Origin: Seminavis robusta
Taxonomy: Eukaryota; Bacillariophyta; Bacillariophyceae; Naviculales; Naviculaceae
Reading direction: 5' to 3'
Length of the DNA stretch: 64,000 nt
NCBI GenBank assembly: GCA_903772945.1
Contig: CAICTM010000110.1
Span: 1-64,000, forward strand
Shown here piece after piece: positions 1 through 10,166 of this stretch (position 1 is the first letter of the stretch; every line of letters starts with the position of its first letter). A program made the translations under genes and the position numbers. Below the pieces are notes generated by a model that ran no database searches, was not told the origin of the DNA, and saw only the letters and a list, made by a program, of their open reading frames with translations.

Positions 1-117
1 GAAAAAGAGGTGGTCGCGGGAATGCATGTCTCAATGTAGGCTGCCGTTCAATTGTCGCTGGGCCCAGTTCTTGTCACATGGACGACACATAAGGGCATTG
101 TGGCTTTTGAACTTTAT

Positions 118-856
118 CTTGTGTGTTTGTGTGTGTGTAGGTGTGTGTAGTTGAGTTGTGTGAGATGTGTGATTTTGTGTGAGATGTGTGTAGACACTAC
201 TAAGAGTTAATCTACGAGAATCTACCATTGGATGTTATCCATGGGGTATACCGTTGCTTGCTGATTTCAAATTCTGAGCTTAGAAATTCGCTGTTTGCTT
301 CATCAGTGGAGCAAGCTGGGGATGGCAAAAGATACAAGCCGGGTAGGCTGTGAGAAAAGCAAGGGTACCCTGTTTGTGGTGATTTCGAAAATAGAACATA
401 GGAGCTGGTACGGTATAGACCGAAACCAAGCTAAACTAAACCGTAAATCCAATAACTCGATGGGCTGGATGTATGTGGGTGTGTGGGTGTGTGGGTGTGT
501 GGGTGGTGTGCCATGGCTCCCCGACAGCCTCTAATCCAGAAAGGATGAGCACGGGGGAGCCATCTAGTTCTGAACCTTCCTGTAGGACAGTAGGTTGCCA
601 AGATTGGGGGCCTGGAGTAGGCTACAATCATCCTATCCAGTCCCATGGGCATGTTGCCTCGCATGGGGCCCACTGTGTGTGGGAATCCGGACATGCTTGA
701 AGGGCATCAGTTCGTGGGATTGGCAATGCAATCCTCCAGCCTTGCTGGAAGACTTTGATGGGGGATCCTTTGGGTGGTATTCCAGGTGCAGCAGCTGGAT
801 TCCATGGTGTCCCTCTTTTTGTTGTTGGGCTGGGGGAGTGTAGGCCTTGCCCTGGT

Positions 857-898
<42 letters not shown>

Positions 899-1640
899 TG
901 TGTGTGTGAGTGTGTGATGTTGTGTGAGATGTGTGATTTTGTGTGAGATGTGTGTGATACTACTAAGAGTTAATTAAGACGAATCTACCATTGGTTGTTT
1001 ATCCATGGGGTATCCGTTGCTTGCTGATTTCAAATTCTGAGCTTAAGATTTCGCTGTTTGCTTCATAGTGGAGCAAGCTGGGGATGCAAAAGATACAAGC
1101 CGGGTAGGTGTGAGAAAAGCAAGGGTACCTGTTTGTGGTGATTTCGAAAATAGACACATAGGAGCTGGTACGGTATAGACCGAGACCAAGCTAAACTAAA
1201 CCGTAAATCCAATACCTCGATGGGCTGGGATGTATGTGGGTGTGTGGGTGTGTGGGTGTGTGGGTGCGTGTGCCATGGCTCCCCGACAGCCTCTAATCCA
1301 GAAAGGATGAGACGGGGGAGCCATCTAGTTCTGGAACCTTCCTGTAGACAGTAGGTTGCCAAGATTGGGGGGCCTGAGTAGGCTACAATCATCCTATCCA
1401 TCCCATTGGCATGTTGCCTCGCATGGGGCCCACTGTGTGTGGGACCGGACATGCTTGAAGGGCATCAGGTTCGTGGGATTGGCAATGCAATCCCTCCAGC
1501 CTTGCTGGAAGACCTTTGATGGGGATCCTTGGGGTGGTATTCCAGGTGCAGCAGCTGGATTCCCATGGTGTCCCTCTGTTGTTGTTGGGCTGGGGGCCAG
1601 TGTAGGCCTTTGCCCTGGTGATTGTTTGTGTTGTGTGTGT
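118..1640. repeat. Tandem duplication, two ~763-bp units
   Basis: The stretch beginning near 165 recurs about 763 bp later. For example, the string taagagttaa lies at 201 and 964, and taggcctt at 841 and about 1603. The copies differ by scattered single-base indels and substitutions, so they are diverged or imperfectly assembled. Each unit carries a (GTGTGGGT)n-type block near 476-505 and 1235-1267 and ends in a TG microsatellite. Short ORFs inside are byproducts of the low-complexity sequence; I see no gene. Confidence 0.85.
860..918. repeat. TG/GT dinucleotide microsatellite
   Basis: A nearly perfect GT run of roughly 35 bases followed by related TG-rich sequence separates the two 763-bp units. 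It probably promoted the duplication by slippage or unequal exchange (inference). Confidence 0.9.
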
Positions 1641-1722
1641 GTGTGGTGTGTGTGTGTGTGTGTGTGGTGTGTGTGTGTGTGTGTGTGTGTGTGTCGTTAG
1701 TGTTTGTGTGTGTGTGTGTGTG
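1628..1722. repeat. Second GT microsatellite
   Basis: A GT-rich run with a few interruptions closes the second 763-bp unit. It translates into meaningless Val-Cys strings. Confidence 0.9.
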
Positions 1723-1724
1723 TC

Positions 1725-1880
1725 GCGTACATATGGTGCGGTTTCCCTAGTAAGATTAAGGCTATCAAAGCGAACACGTACATATGGTGCGGTTTCCCTT
1801 GCAAGGTTAAGGCTACCGGTAGCCGTCAAACCAGCAAGTTACATAGCGCGCAGTTGCCCTTTCAAGGTTAAGGCTAGAAA
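1725..1880. repeat. Short direct repeats, ~50 bp
   Basis: Two close copies of a block containing acatatggtgcggtttccct lie about 50 bp apart (1730 and 1780). A third, more diverged copy ends in the same aaggttaaggct at about 1863. The function is unknown; this may be the edge of the relic that follows. Confidence 0.7.
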
Positions 1881-2009
1881 AATACCTTGGCCTTTAGAAA
1901 AATGCAAGTTGAGGGCACTAGCCTTCGGCTGGCTGTCCTTGCTGCAATTGATAAAAAGTTTTTCATTCCAAGCAAAATTTATCAATTGCAGCAAAAAGTG
2001 AGTATTCTA

Positions 2010-2680
2010 AATATAATTTACTGGGATTGACAGAGTCAACCCATCAAGCCACAGTTCTGTTGCCTCGTGCTTTTGCCGGGTTGCGCTATGACTATGTAAT
2101 GATTGACAATGGGTGTAACAGTTTTCTGTTGCCTTTCAATGAAGAGTGTATGACACGTTTTACCGGAGAGATGTATCAATGGCAGATTTTTTAATCAGTC
2201 AAATCTCCAACCCTGATTATTACGATTGCGGGAGGGGTATCGTCTCTTGGTTCTATGAGTTTGGCGGGAAGTGGGCCGTTGTTGCAACTGACGCGTCTAC
2301 GTTTCCATCTTGGAACTGAATCGGCTCGTCTACTTTCCTCTCATGCAAAGCTTTCTGACAATGGCCGAACAATCCTTACCGCCTTTTTGTCACAAATGGG
2401 GAATCAGGTCTTGCCAGAACGTCGCCATGTTCTTCTTGGACAAGCGTATCTAAAAACTGTCCTCTCGCTTCAGCTTGGTGGAATTATCATGATGGGCGAT
2501 GCCACCGTGTTTCCCACTCTCTCTGACTACAACCGTGTTGCTGCGGGGCTCTTGGAACCATTACGTCAGGATTTTCCTGAGTTTGATGATTTGGAAGACG
2601 AGGATCACGACGGAGATGCAGACGAAGAGTACCTGCAGTACGAAGACATTGATGAGCCAGTGGATGAATATATGGAGTAA
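2010..2680 (+). pseudogene. Retropepsin-like relic
   Basis: The translated region shows a motif like the active site of retroviral-type aspartic proteases (IDNGC followed by a hydrophobic run), near 2100. Further on comes a GQAYLKTV...GGIIM stretch resembling the C-terminal half of such a fold, then an acidic tail rich in Asp and Glu near 2580-2680. The longest open piece spans 2255-2680 (141 codons). No LTRs, reverse transcriptase or integrase were seen nearby. It looks broken, with about one break in what is visible. It may be a fossil of a retroelement or a decayed member of a diatom multicopy protease-like family; I cannot tell which. Confidence 0.4.
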
Positions 2681-2689
2681 AATCGTATC

Positions 2690-3725
2690 GAGCAGCTTCG
2701 TTGTCTTCGTAGATCCCCGCGACTGATTGAAAGGATCAAGACGTGAATCAAGTTGGACCACAACCACCCCTTCAAGACGGCAACACAGTTCCCGTTCCGT
2801 TTCGCAAACTGACGGGTGTTCGTCACGATACTCAAATGCTCGTTTTGGATGATCGCAATTGACTGGGGCCACCATTGTGGTCATGTCTCTGCAGCCTGCA
2901 AGGAGGAGGAGGAGGATCGGGGTGTGACCACCGTTCGCACATCGTACGGTATGGATTGGAAGAATGAATCCGAGTGGCGACAAGGAAGGGCCAAGTATGC
3001 CGAGCTACATCCAACAATGTAAAGGTTGTAGTATGTAAGTAAGTGAGTGAGGAAGCAACATCATCGCGACTTCAGTATTACGAAGGGTTGCCGTGTGCAA
3101 AACCTTCGTTCCGTGCTGTACGAAGAAAGCTGATTGTTGTTCATGCAGTCCTTCTTCAAGGAGTGCCAAGACAGTTAGTTGGTGGCAGCATTCAAGAGTA
3201 CGGTGCGTGGCAGCAAGGGGTCTTTTTGCTAGCTAGAATTTAGTTCGAACTGCACGTGGCTTGCACAAAAAATGGAACTCTCCTGTCTGATGCATATAAT
3301 GCGTTTTGACAACGACCGGACGTTCGTGAGACAGCACTCAGACCCTTGCAGACAAACCACTCTATTCCCCAGCACTCAATCCATTGTACCATGCCCGTTA
3401 CCACAAAGGATTCACGCCATCTTGGAGAATGATTCAATCAATCCATTGCCTAGGAAGCTGCGGTGGACGGCAACCGTACCGTACCGTATGAGCACTGCAC
3501 CTGACTCAATGAGCAAGAATGCCACCGGTACCGCAGCCTTCTAAGTAAACCTCTTCCCTAATGATTTTTTCACGACCCCAGGCCTCAATCACTGATTGAC
3601 AACCTCAACCTCCGACGACCAACACAAAGATGAGCCCTTGGAACCAAACACTCTGTACCGGTACTATCTAAGATTGACAACGTCTAAGCTAAGTTTATAC
3701 AGTACAGAACGTTCCAAGTAAGACA
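2690..3725. other. Spacer without recognisable gene
   Basis: About 1 kb with only short uninformative ORFs on both strands. A GGA-rich run lies near 2900-2920 and some GGTACCG-type palindromes near 3520 and 3656. The last 200 bp presumably hold the promoter and 5' UTR of the DUF1995 gene. Confidence 0.6.
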
Positions 3726-4832
3726 ATGACAGCAGAGACTTTTCAAAAGAGAACAGCGCTGCTGTTGGTGTTGGTGTTGGTGTTGGTGTTGGTGTTGCAA
3801 GTGTCGAGTGCCTTTGTGCTTCCCACACAACAGCATCCCTCCATCAGCACAAGTAGCAATACGTGCCTCGGCATGATTGGCAATCTGTTGGGAAATGACA
3901 ACAAGAGCCAACAGCAAGGCGCCAATTTGCCCCGCGATGTCAAAGACGCCGTTTCCAAATGCCGTGCCGCCGTCCAAGAAGCGCTGCAGAACAAGTGTTC
4001 TCGCATGGACGTGGAAATGCCCGTGGGAGCCAAATTTGGAGTCGAAAAGACAACCAACAAGTCCAAACGAACAGCAGCACAAGATGACGGCGCCCCCACA
4101 CAATCCATGTTGGATCAATCCGATCGCGAATTGGCACGTCTCTTTGTGGAAATGTTCCAACCGGTCGGAGCGGAAAACATTGCTGTCATTTTCAACACGG
4201 CCAACTTGGCCGAGTTGGCCAAGAAAAAGTGGAAGAATGATTATGGAGCCGATTCCCGGGTCTTGGCCATTGACAATAAGAAACCTAAAACAAAGAGTGG
4301 CAAGAAAAAGAAAAAGTCCATGGGATTTGCCGCCAAATTGGCCAAGGAAGTGGAGGATGATGGCAGTAATAAGAGCAGTGGTGGTCCTTTTGAATTACCT
4401 GGCAACATTGAAGTGGCGCTCTTTGTCGCACCCGGTCCCAAGGAATTGATGCAAGTCGAAAAGGTCTGCACTACCGTAGGAATGGGAACCTTGGTCGTTC
4501 TCTTGAATGCCAGATTGTCCATGCTTCAGCAAGATCAATTTGCCTCGGAACAAGCCGAAACACTCTTTACCAAAGAGTTTGAACCCGTCTTTTGCCTCGC
4601 GGCAGCACCCCAACAAGAGGCACCGGGATGTCTGCTCTATCGATCCTATCCGGGACCGTGGGTATTGGCACGAAAACCAAAGGTGGGTCCCCCCAAACCC
4701 ATCTTGACCGCAACACAAAGCGACAAACCCACACCAGAACAATGTCAAGAGGCGTACGAATCGTTGGAGTTGGGTGACGTCGAAAAGGGAATTGAAAATG
4801 TCTTGGAGAATGTAGCAGGTTGGTTCAACTAA
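3726..4832 (+). CDS. Plastid DUF1995 (LPA3-like) protein
   Basis: 368 aa, single exon, ATG at 3726. Residues 11-30 form a hydrophobic signal segment followed by VSSAFVLP. This is the SAF-type motif that marks the signal-peptide/transit-peptide junction of diatom plastid proteins, so plastid import is likely. The rest is a DUF1995-type domain. It contains a hydrophobic IEVALFVAPGPKE strand, a GMGTLVVLLNARL segment and a terminal CLLYRSYPGPWVLARK stretch characteristic of the family. A Lys-rich, disordered insertion lies around residues 185-205. The plant member LPA3 assists photosystem II assembly; that role here is inference from the family. The hydrophobic core is encoded by a GTTGGT hexanucleotide run (see findings). 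The gene converges on SFL1. Confidence 0.85.
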   Translation: MTAETFQKRTALLLVLVLVLVLVLQVSSAFVLPTQQHPSISTSSNTCLGMIGNLLGNDNKSQQQGANLPRDVKDAVSKCRAAVQEALQNKCSRMDVEMPVGAKFGVEKTTNKSKRTAAQDDGAPTQSMLDQSDRELARLFVEMFQPVGAENIAVIFNTANLAELAKKKWKNDYGADSRVLAIDNKKPKTKSGKKKKKSMGFAAKLAKEVEDDGSNKSSGGPFELPGNIEVALFVAPGPKELMQVEKVCTTVGMGTLVVLLNARLSMLQQDQFASEQAETLFTKEFEPVFCLAAAPQQEAPGCLLYRSYPGPWVLARKPKVGPPKPILTATQSDKPTPEQCQEAYESLELGDVEKGIENVLENVAGWFN

Positions 4833-5716
4833 CTGACATGGTCGAAACTCAGTTGAACCATCAATAATACGCTTGCGTGTGCTACCATATCTAATATCTA
4901 GCTAGTAGCCAGAGTGTAATTAGCTGGCTCGTCCAGCCATCATTGTTGCGACTGCCAAAACTCGGCCAAGCAAAGGAGTCACTACTACATAGACTCGTCA
5001 AGCGCGAGTTGAAGCTTCTTGCAAGAGAAACAACCAACCACGCTAATGCCTTGCTGCCAAGCCATAGTGAGAAATCCTTTGGGAGACCGTAGGCAGTCAC
5101 AAGAGGCCAGGCTCATGCTGCTGCTTAGAAGTCGTTGCTTGTGCGGAAGGTCGGAAAGAACTCTAGTAGCTAGCTGATTAGAGGAGGTACAGGTAATGTT
5201 TGGGGAATGGACTTTATTAATCATATTATGGTGCGCAATCTGATCATGCCGGTACACGCGAACATAGATAAGAGTATACACTTTTTCTCAACACTTCTCA
5301 ACACTTCTCAACACAGATAAGGATGCAAATAGCTGGAAGAACCTTCTAAAACACAAGCAGCCGGTGCATAGTACAGTACGATACGCCCGTACCCGACACT
5401 TTACAAAAAGGAATCCCAACGCCTCCTTCAGACCAAGGGAGAATCCCATCATTGTACGCTGCAGCAACTGTTCCTTGTGTGGTAGCTTCCAATCGCCTGC
5501 GTTTGCTTCCTTCAGTAACAACAACTCCAAATATAGCAACGACAATGATGGATCATTCTTCCAGATCTTCAAATCGCCTCTGACTGGGAATGGATCAGTC
5601 AACCAATCCATCATGGATCATATGAATCGGGATATGAACCTAACAAAACAAGAAAGAGGACCACTTTTGAGCAAAACCAACAAAGGGAGGAAAATCACGC
5701 TTGCTCACTTCACACC
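4833..5716. other. Convergent intergenic spacer
   Basis: Shared 3' side of the DUF1995 gene (+) and SFL1 (-). A 10-bp unit (CTTCTCAACA) is repeated three times at about 5284-5315. Two overlapping ORFs (near 5288-5614 minus and 5364-5780 plus) have no recognisable domain and are probably chance. Confidence 0.6.
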
Positions 5717-8380
5717 TCAATGTGGCACCGAATTGGGATATTCCCTCATACCTCCTTTGCCGGTTTTGCCGCTTGAGTAGGATTCGGGGTAGTAGTCATC
5801 TTGGTCGTGGCCCGGGTCGTCGTCCATGATCACTGGGTCGTCCATCATCGGGAAGTCGTCGTCAAAGACAAAGTCGTCAAAGATGAAGTCGTCTCCTGGG
5901 ATACCGGGTCCTGTTGCGGTGGTTACGGGGTAGTAGTCATCTCCGTATCCGCCGCCGCCGTTGTAGTCATCACCATAGGCAAAGCCGCCTCCTTTGCTGC
6001 CCTTGCTGCCGTATCCACCGTAGTAGGCTCCGCCGTAGCCGCCTTTGCTGCCCTTGGAGCCTCCGTATCCACCGTAGTAGCCTCCATAGCCATAGCCTCC
6101 TTTGCTGCCCTTGCTACCCTTGCTGCCACCATAGTAAGGGTAGTAGTAGTCATCTCCTCCATAGTAGTAGTCATCGCCATAGCCTGAGCCACCTGAGCCA
6201 CCGCTGTAGTCATCGCCATAGCCAGATGGGCCAGCGGGGCTGTAGGAAGGATCAGTGGGAGTTGCTGGACCAGTGTAGTAGTAGTAGTCATCATAGTCGT
6301 AGCCTCCGGTGGCTACACCGCCGTAGCCGCCCTTGGATCCCTTGCTGCCATAGTAGCCGCCCTTGGATCCCTTGCTGCCATAGTAGCCGTAGCCGCCCTT
6401 GCTGCCTTTGGATCCCTTGCTGCCCTTGGAGTATACTGGTGGGGGAGGGATGGGGTGATCATGATCGGGGATTTCAACAAGGTGTTCATGAGGGACCAAG
6501 TCATCATGAGTGTGGGGGCAAGGTGGTTCACCTGGAGTTCCACAGGGGCATGGAGGTCCGCCTGGAGTTCCGCACGGGCATGGAGGTCCATTGTAGGTGC
6601 CACAGGGGCAGGGTGGGCCACCTGGAGTTCCACATGGGCATGGAGGTCCGCCTGGAGTTCCGCACGGGCATGGGGGTCCATTGTAGGCGCCACAGGGGCA
6701 GGGTGGGCCGCCTGGAGTTCCGCATGGGCATGGTGGGCCGCCTGGAGTTCCGCATGGGCATGGTGGGGCACCAGGAGAACCACAGGGGAGAGGAATGATG
6801 ATGGGACCTCCTCCCTTACTCTTGCTCTTGGAGCCCTTGCTCTTGCTGCCCTTGCTGTAGCCATAGCCGCCATAGCCATAGGAGCCCTTGCTCTTGCTGC
6901 CCTTGCTGTAGTAGTCATCACCTCCATCACAGTAGAGGAAGCCACCAACCACAGTGCAACCATTTCCATAGTATCCAGGGAGACCACCATAGCCTGGGCC
7001 GCCATAGCCTGGGCCGCTGTAGCCTGGGCCGCTGTAGCCTGGGCCGCTGTAGCCTGGGCCGCCGTAACCTGGGCCGCCGTAACCTGGGCCGCCGTAACCT
7101 GGGCCGCTGTAGCCACCACCGATGTAATCATCACCATAGGAGCCTCCATAACCAGCTATGGGGACGGGGAGTGGCATCCAACTGCCTCCACCGTAGCCTC
7201 CCTTGCTGCCCTTGCTCTTTGAGCCCTTGCTGTAGTAGTCATCATAAGGAATTTCAATGAATTGAGGAATCGGTGCTGGCTCGTAAACGGTGTGAGAGTG
7301 TGGGTGGGAGTGGGTGACAGTCTCAACAGGTTGTTGAGGGAGGGGGATGGGGATCCAAGAACTGCCTCCACCTTTGCTTCCCTTGCTCTTGCTTCCCTTG
7401 CTGCTTCCCTTGCTGTAATAGTCATCCCCACCATCGCAGTAGAGGAAGCCACCCAAGACATAGCAGTCGGGACCGTAGCCATAGTAGTCATCTCCTGGGG
7501 ATGGGCAGACAATACCGCCTCCAGAAAGGAAGCAACCAGGCGGGACAGCAGGGCCGTAGGAACCTCCTCCGCTGTAAGAACCTCCTCCACTGTAAGAGCC
7601 TCCTCCACTGTAAGAACCTCCTCCACTGTAAGAACCTCCTCCACTGTAGGAGCCGCCACCGCTGTAGGAGCCGCCACCGCTGTAGGAGCCGCCACCGCCA
7701 TTGTAGTCATCTCCATAGTGGTCATGCATGGGTCCATGGTAGGGAGCAGGGCCAGGGTTGTAGGGTGGGGAATAGTCATCACCATAGGGTGGGGAGTATG
7801 GTGGGGAGTAGTCATCACCATAGGGAGGGGAGTATGGTGGGGAGTAGTCATCATCATAAGTCACAGGAGGAGGCTGATAGGGTGGTCGGGGGGTCGGAGG
7901 AGGAGGGCGGGGGCAGGGGGGTCCACCAGGAGTGTCACATGGGCAAGGAGGTCCGTACCGACCACCACATGGGGGTTCAGGACACGGGGGACCATAGCGC
8001 GTGCCACAGGGGCATGGAGGACCGTAGGGCCCACCACAGGGAGGGGGTCCTCCCTTGGATCCTTTGCTTCCTTTGCTTCCTTTGGAACCCTTGCTTCCAT
8101 AGTAGTAGCCATAGCCGTATCCACCTTTGGAGCCCTTGCTTCCTTTGCTGCCGTAGCCGTAACCACCTAAGTAGCCACCATAGTCATCGCCATAACCTCC
8201 ATAGCCACCACCTCCGTAGCCATCATCGCCGTAGCTGTACTGCTGCAAGTTTCGGGAGCTGTCTTCATCTTTCGCTTCATCTTTGGTTGCCTCAACAGAT
8301 GCTGTTGCTTCGTCGGCTCCGTGAACTGCCGCCGCGCCAACAAGCAGCAGAAGTGCTAGAATCTTGTTGACAACTCTCAT
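5717..8380 (-). CDS. SFL1: secreted silaffin/cingulin-like repeat protein
   Basis: About 887 aa in one exon; the ATG at 8380 is chosen because it begins a clear signal peptide (MRVVNKILALLLLVGAAAVHG). An acidic Asp/Glu/Lys propeptide follows and ends in SSRNLQQ, an R-X-L site like the processing site of silaffin precursors. The mature part alternates Lys-rich blocks (SKGSKGSKGSKGSKGG) with Tyr/Gly/Asp blocks (YGDDYYYGG). It also has an eightfold GGGSYS tract, a GPGYGGPGY tract, many Cys/Pro units (PCGTPGGPPC) and short His-rich stretches. The KXXK spacing matches pentalysine clusters known to direct proteins to diatom silica. A cell-wall silica-matrix role is inferred. Minus strand, same orientation as SFL2 and SFL3. 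Confidence 0.85.
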   Translation of the reverse strand: MRVVNKILALLLLVGAAAVHGADEATASVEATKDEAKDEDSSRNLQQYSYGDDGYGGGGYGGYGDDYGGYLGGYGYGSKGSKGSKGGYGYGYYYGSKGSKGSKGSKGSKGGPPPCGGPYGPPCPCGTRYGPPCPEPPCGGRYGPPCPCDTPGGPPCPRPPPPTPRPPYQPPPVTYDDDYSPPYSPPYGDDYSPPYSPPYGDDYSPPYNPGPAPYHGPMHDHYGDDYNGGGGSYSGGGSYSGGGSYSGGGSYSGGGSYSGGGSYSGGGSYSGGGSYGPAVPPGCFLSGGGIVCPSPGDDYYGYGPDCYVLGGFLYCDGGDDYYSKGSSKGSKSKGSKGGGSSWIPIPLPQQPVETVTHSHPHSHTVYEPAPIPQFIEIPYDDYYSKGSKSKGSKGGYGGGSWMPLPVPIAGYGGSYGDDYIGGGYSGPGYGGPGYGGPGYGGPGYSGPGYSGPGYSGPGYGGPGYGGLPGYYGNGCTVVGGFLYCDGGDDYYSKGSKSKGSYGYGGYGYSKGSKSKGSKSKSKGGGPIIIPLPCGSPGAPPCPCGTPGGPPCPCGTPGGPPCPCGAYNGPPCPCGTPGGPPCPCGTPGGPPCPCGTYNGPPCPCGTPGGPPCPCGTPGEPPCPHTHDDLVPHEHLVEIPDHDHPIPPPPVYSKGSKGSKGSKGGYGYYGSKGSKGGYYGSKGSKGGYGGVATGGYDYDDYYYYTGPATPTDPSYSPAGPSGYGDDYSGGSGGSGYGDDYYYGGDDYYYPYYGGSKGSKGSKGGYGYGGYYGGYGGSKGSKGGYGGAYYGGYGSKGSKGGGFAYGDDYNGGGGYGDDYYPVTTATGPGIPGDDFIFDDFVFDDDFPMMDDPVIMDDDPGHDQDDYYPESYSSGKTGKGGMREYPNSVPH

Positions 8381-10166
8381 GGTTATCGTCTCGACAATCA
8401 ACTGATAAGTCACTACTCTATATTGTGGGAAGAAGAACAGAATGTGAGATTTGAGTAAGAGAAGCCTAGGATCCTACAAAGTTTGTTGTCGCTGCCTGTT
8501 GTTGTCGTACCTGTTCAGTCGCTCGCTGTGCTGAGGAGAGAAGAAACAAATTATGAGGATAGAACAGGTCCCAGGTTTCTCCCTCGGACCTTAGCATGGG
8601 ATGTTCTCCGCCGCAAAAAAGTTGGTCGGGCTCCAGAAAATTTGCATGGTATCATCGTCCATCAATACAAGATACGTGGGAAGGAGGGCATGTGACCTCA
8701 TCGGACGAAATTTGCTATTTGCGTTCGGCTAGATTGCTCTCAACGTAACATGAAAAGTTAGAAAGCTAAGGTACGGCTGCCGAAAATGTGAGCCCAATTT
8801 GGCCACATTTTCACGGGTGGAGGTAAAGAGATATACGGAGATGAAGGTTTTCAATCCAACATGTCTGTTTGGGATTTTTGTCCATCGCGATTATTGATTC
8901 GACAATTTTGTTCTCTCAAATGTTTTCGTTTCCTCTAAAATCTCACTTCGTTCTAAATCCACCGTGTCCACTATTGGCAATGTAGTACAGAACTTTTTAT
9001 GATGTCCGTTTCCAAGAAAATCTTTTTCTAAAGATCGTACTGTTCGTTTGCATACAACAGAATCTTTCGCACCTTTACGCCGGTAGTACGGTAGCGTCCC
9101 CACCATTCGAGCCGTTGCCTACCCACCACTAGCTAGTAGCGTCGCTAGAAGGAGGCCAGGAAGATAGAAGGCTGTTGGTGGCTAGCCCCACTCGAGCTAG
9201 GTGAGCACGAGAATGCCAAGGATAGATGCTGGCCAGTGGACCAAAATCACAACGGTCAGTCCCAATGATGGCTGGGTGGCTAGCTAGCTGTTGCGTCATG
9301 ATCAGAGAGCTATTGCGTCATGGTGATCACAGAGAGCGACAGTCCAGTCTCAGTCAAGTCATTCAGTGGCGTTGATTTGGCGGTTTGGCCGCGCCAATTC
9401 CTCGCAGCTTCCCTTGCGAGCGACTGCCAGCTGGCCGTTAGTCTACCGGTTCAGTAAAGTACCGTACTATGTAGCGACAGAACTCAGCAGAGAAAGGGCG
9501 GCCCAGCCATGTTAGCTGTAGCTACTGGTGGATCTGCCTGGTTGAAAGATACCAGGATAGCGAGACGAGCAATCCAATCTGGATGGGGCTCATAAGGCAT
9601 GGAGCGACATTCTCAAGAGACCAGTATCTATCTCTACTAGTCAAGCATCATCCTTGGTGATTGGTGACCTGTTTCAGTAAAATTTACTTAATCCACTCTT
9701 TCCTAAAATCGTATGATCATCCTTGTTTCTTGACAGACGTTGAATTGGTCATTGCTACTGCTGCGGTAGCTGCTGTACGATGTCGCTCCTTGCTTGCTCA
9801 ATGTTTGCACGGCCATGGATTGGATAGCACAAGGTGCATGGGCAATACCTACCGTGCCAAGCTATGCACCTTGCGTGCGATTGTTGTCCTCTCAGAGCCT
9901 GCGAGTGTCGCAGCCGCTCTTCTTTCCAGCCAGAAATGCCATCGACGGCAGCCAGCCATCGAGTTATCTATTAGTCGCAACGAAGGATCTCGACTACATG
10001 TACTAGCTAGCTCCCGTGACACGCAGACCGCAACCTTGAAAGTTGGTGTCACTCGATCCACAGGCCAGAATAGAAGGTGGGACAAAAAATATATCAACTA
10101 GTTATGAATTAAATACTGTATGTTGGACGCACTAACATCACGCGATTGCTGGCTCAGGCTACCTCA
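8381..10166. other. Spacer between SFL1 and SFL2
   Basis: 1.8 kb upstream of SFL1, so it contains that gene's promoter. A ~25-bp imperfect direct repeat (ttgcgtcatg...agagag) lies at about 9287-9340, within AGCTAGCT-rich sequence. A 146-codon ORF at 9661-10101 (+) shows no domain and ordinary spacer composition; I do not call it. Confidence 0.55.

Noticed and set aside
1618-2001. ORFs with Val-Cys or Thr-His runs across the GT microsatellite
   Set aside because: Translation of a dinucleotide repeat.
5288-5780. Overlapping ORFs near the 3' end of SFL1
   Set aside because: Opposed to each other, no domain, within the convergent 3' spacer.
5801-8370. Long plus-strand ORFs opposite SFL1 (and similar ones opposite SFL2 and SFL3), rich in His/Ser or Val/Ala
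   Set aside because: They are antisense readings of the biased repeat sequence; the minus-strand frames carry signal peptides, introns and R-X-L sites.
9661-10101. 146-codon ORF on the plus strand
   Set aside because: No domain, no signal, composition like the surrounding spacer, overlapped by another ORF on the opposite strand.
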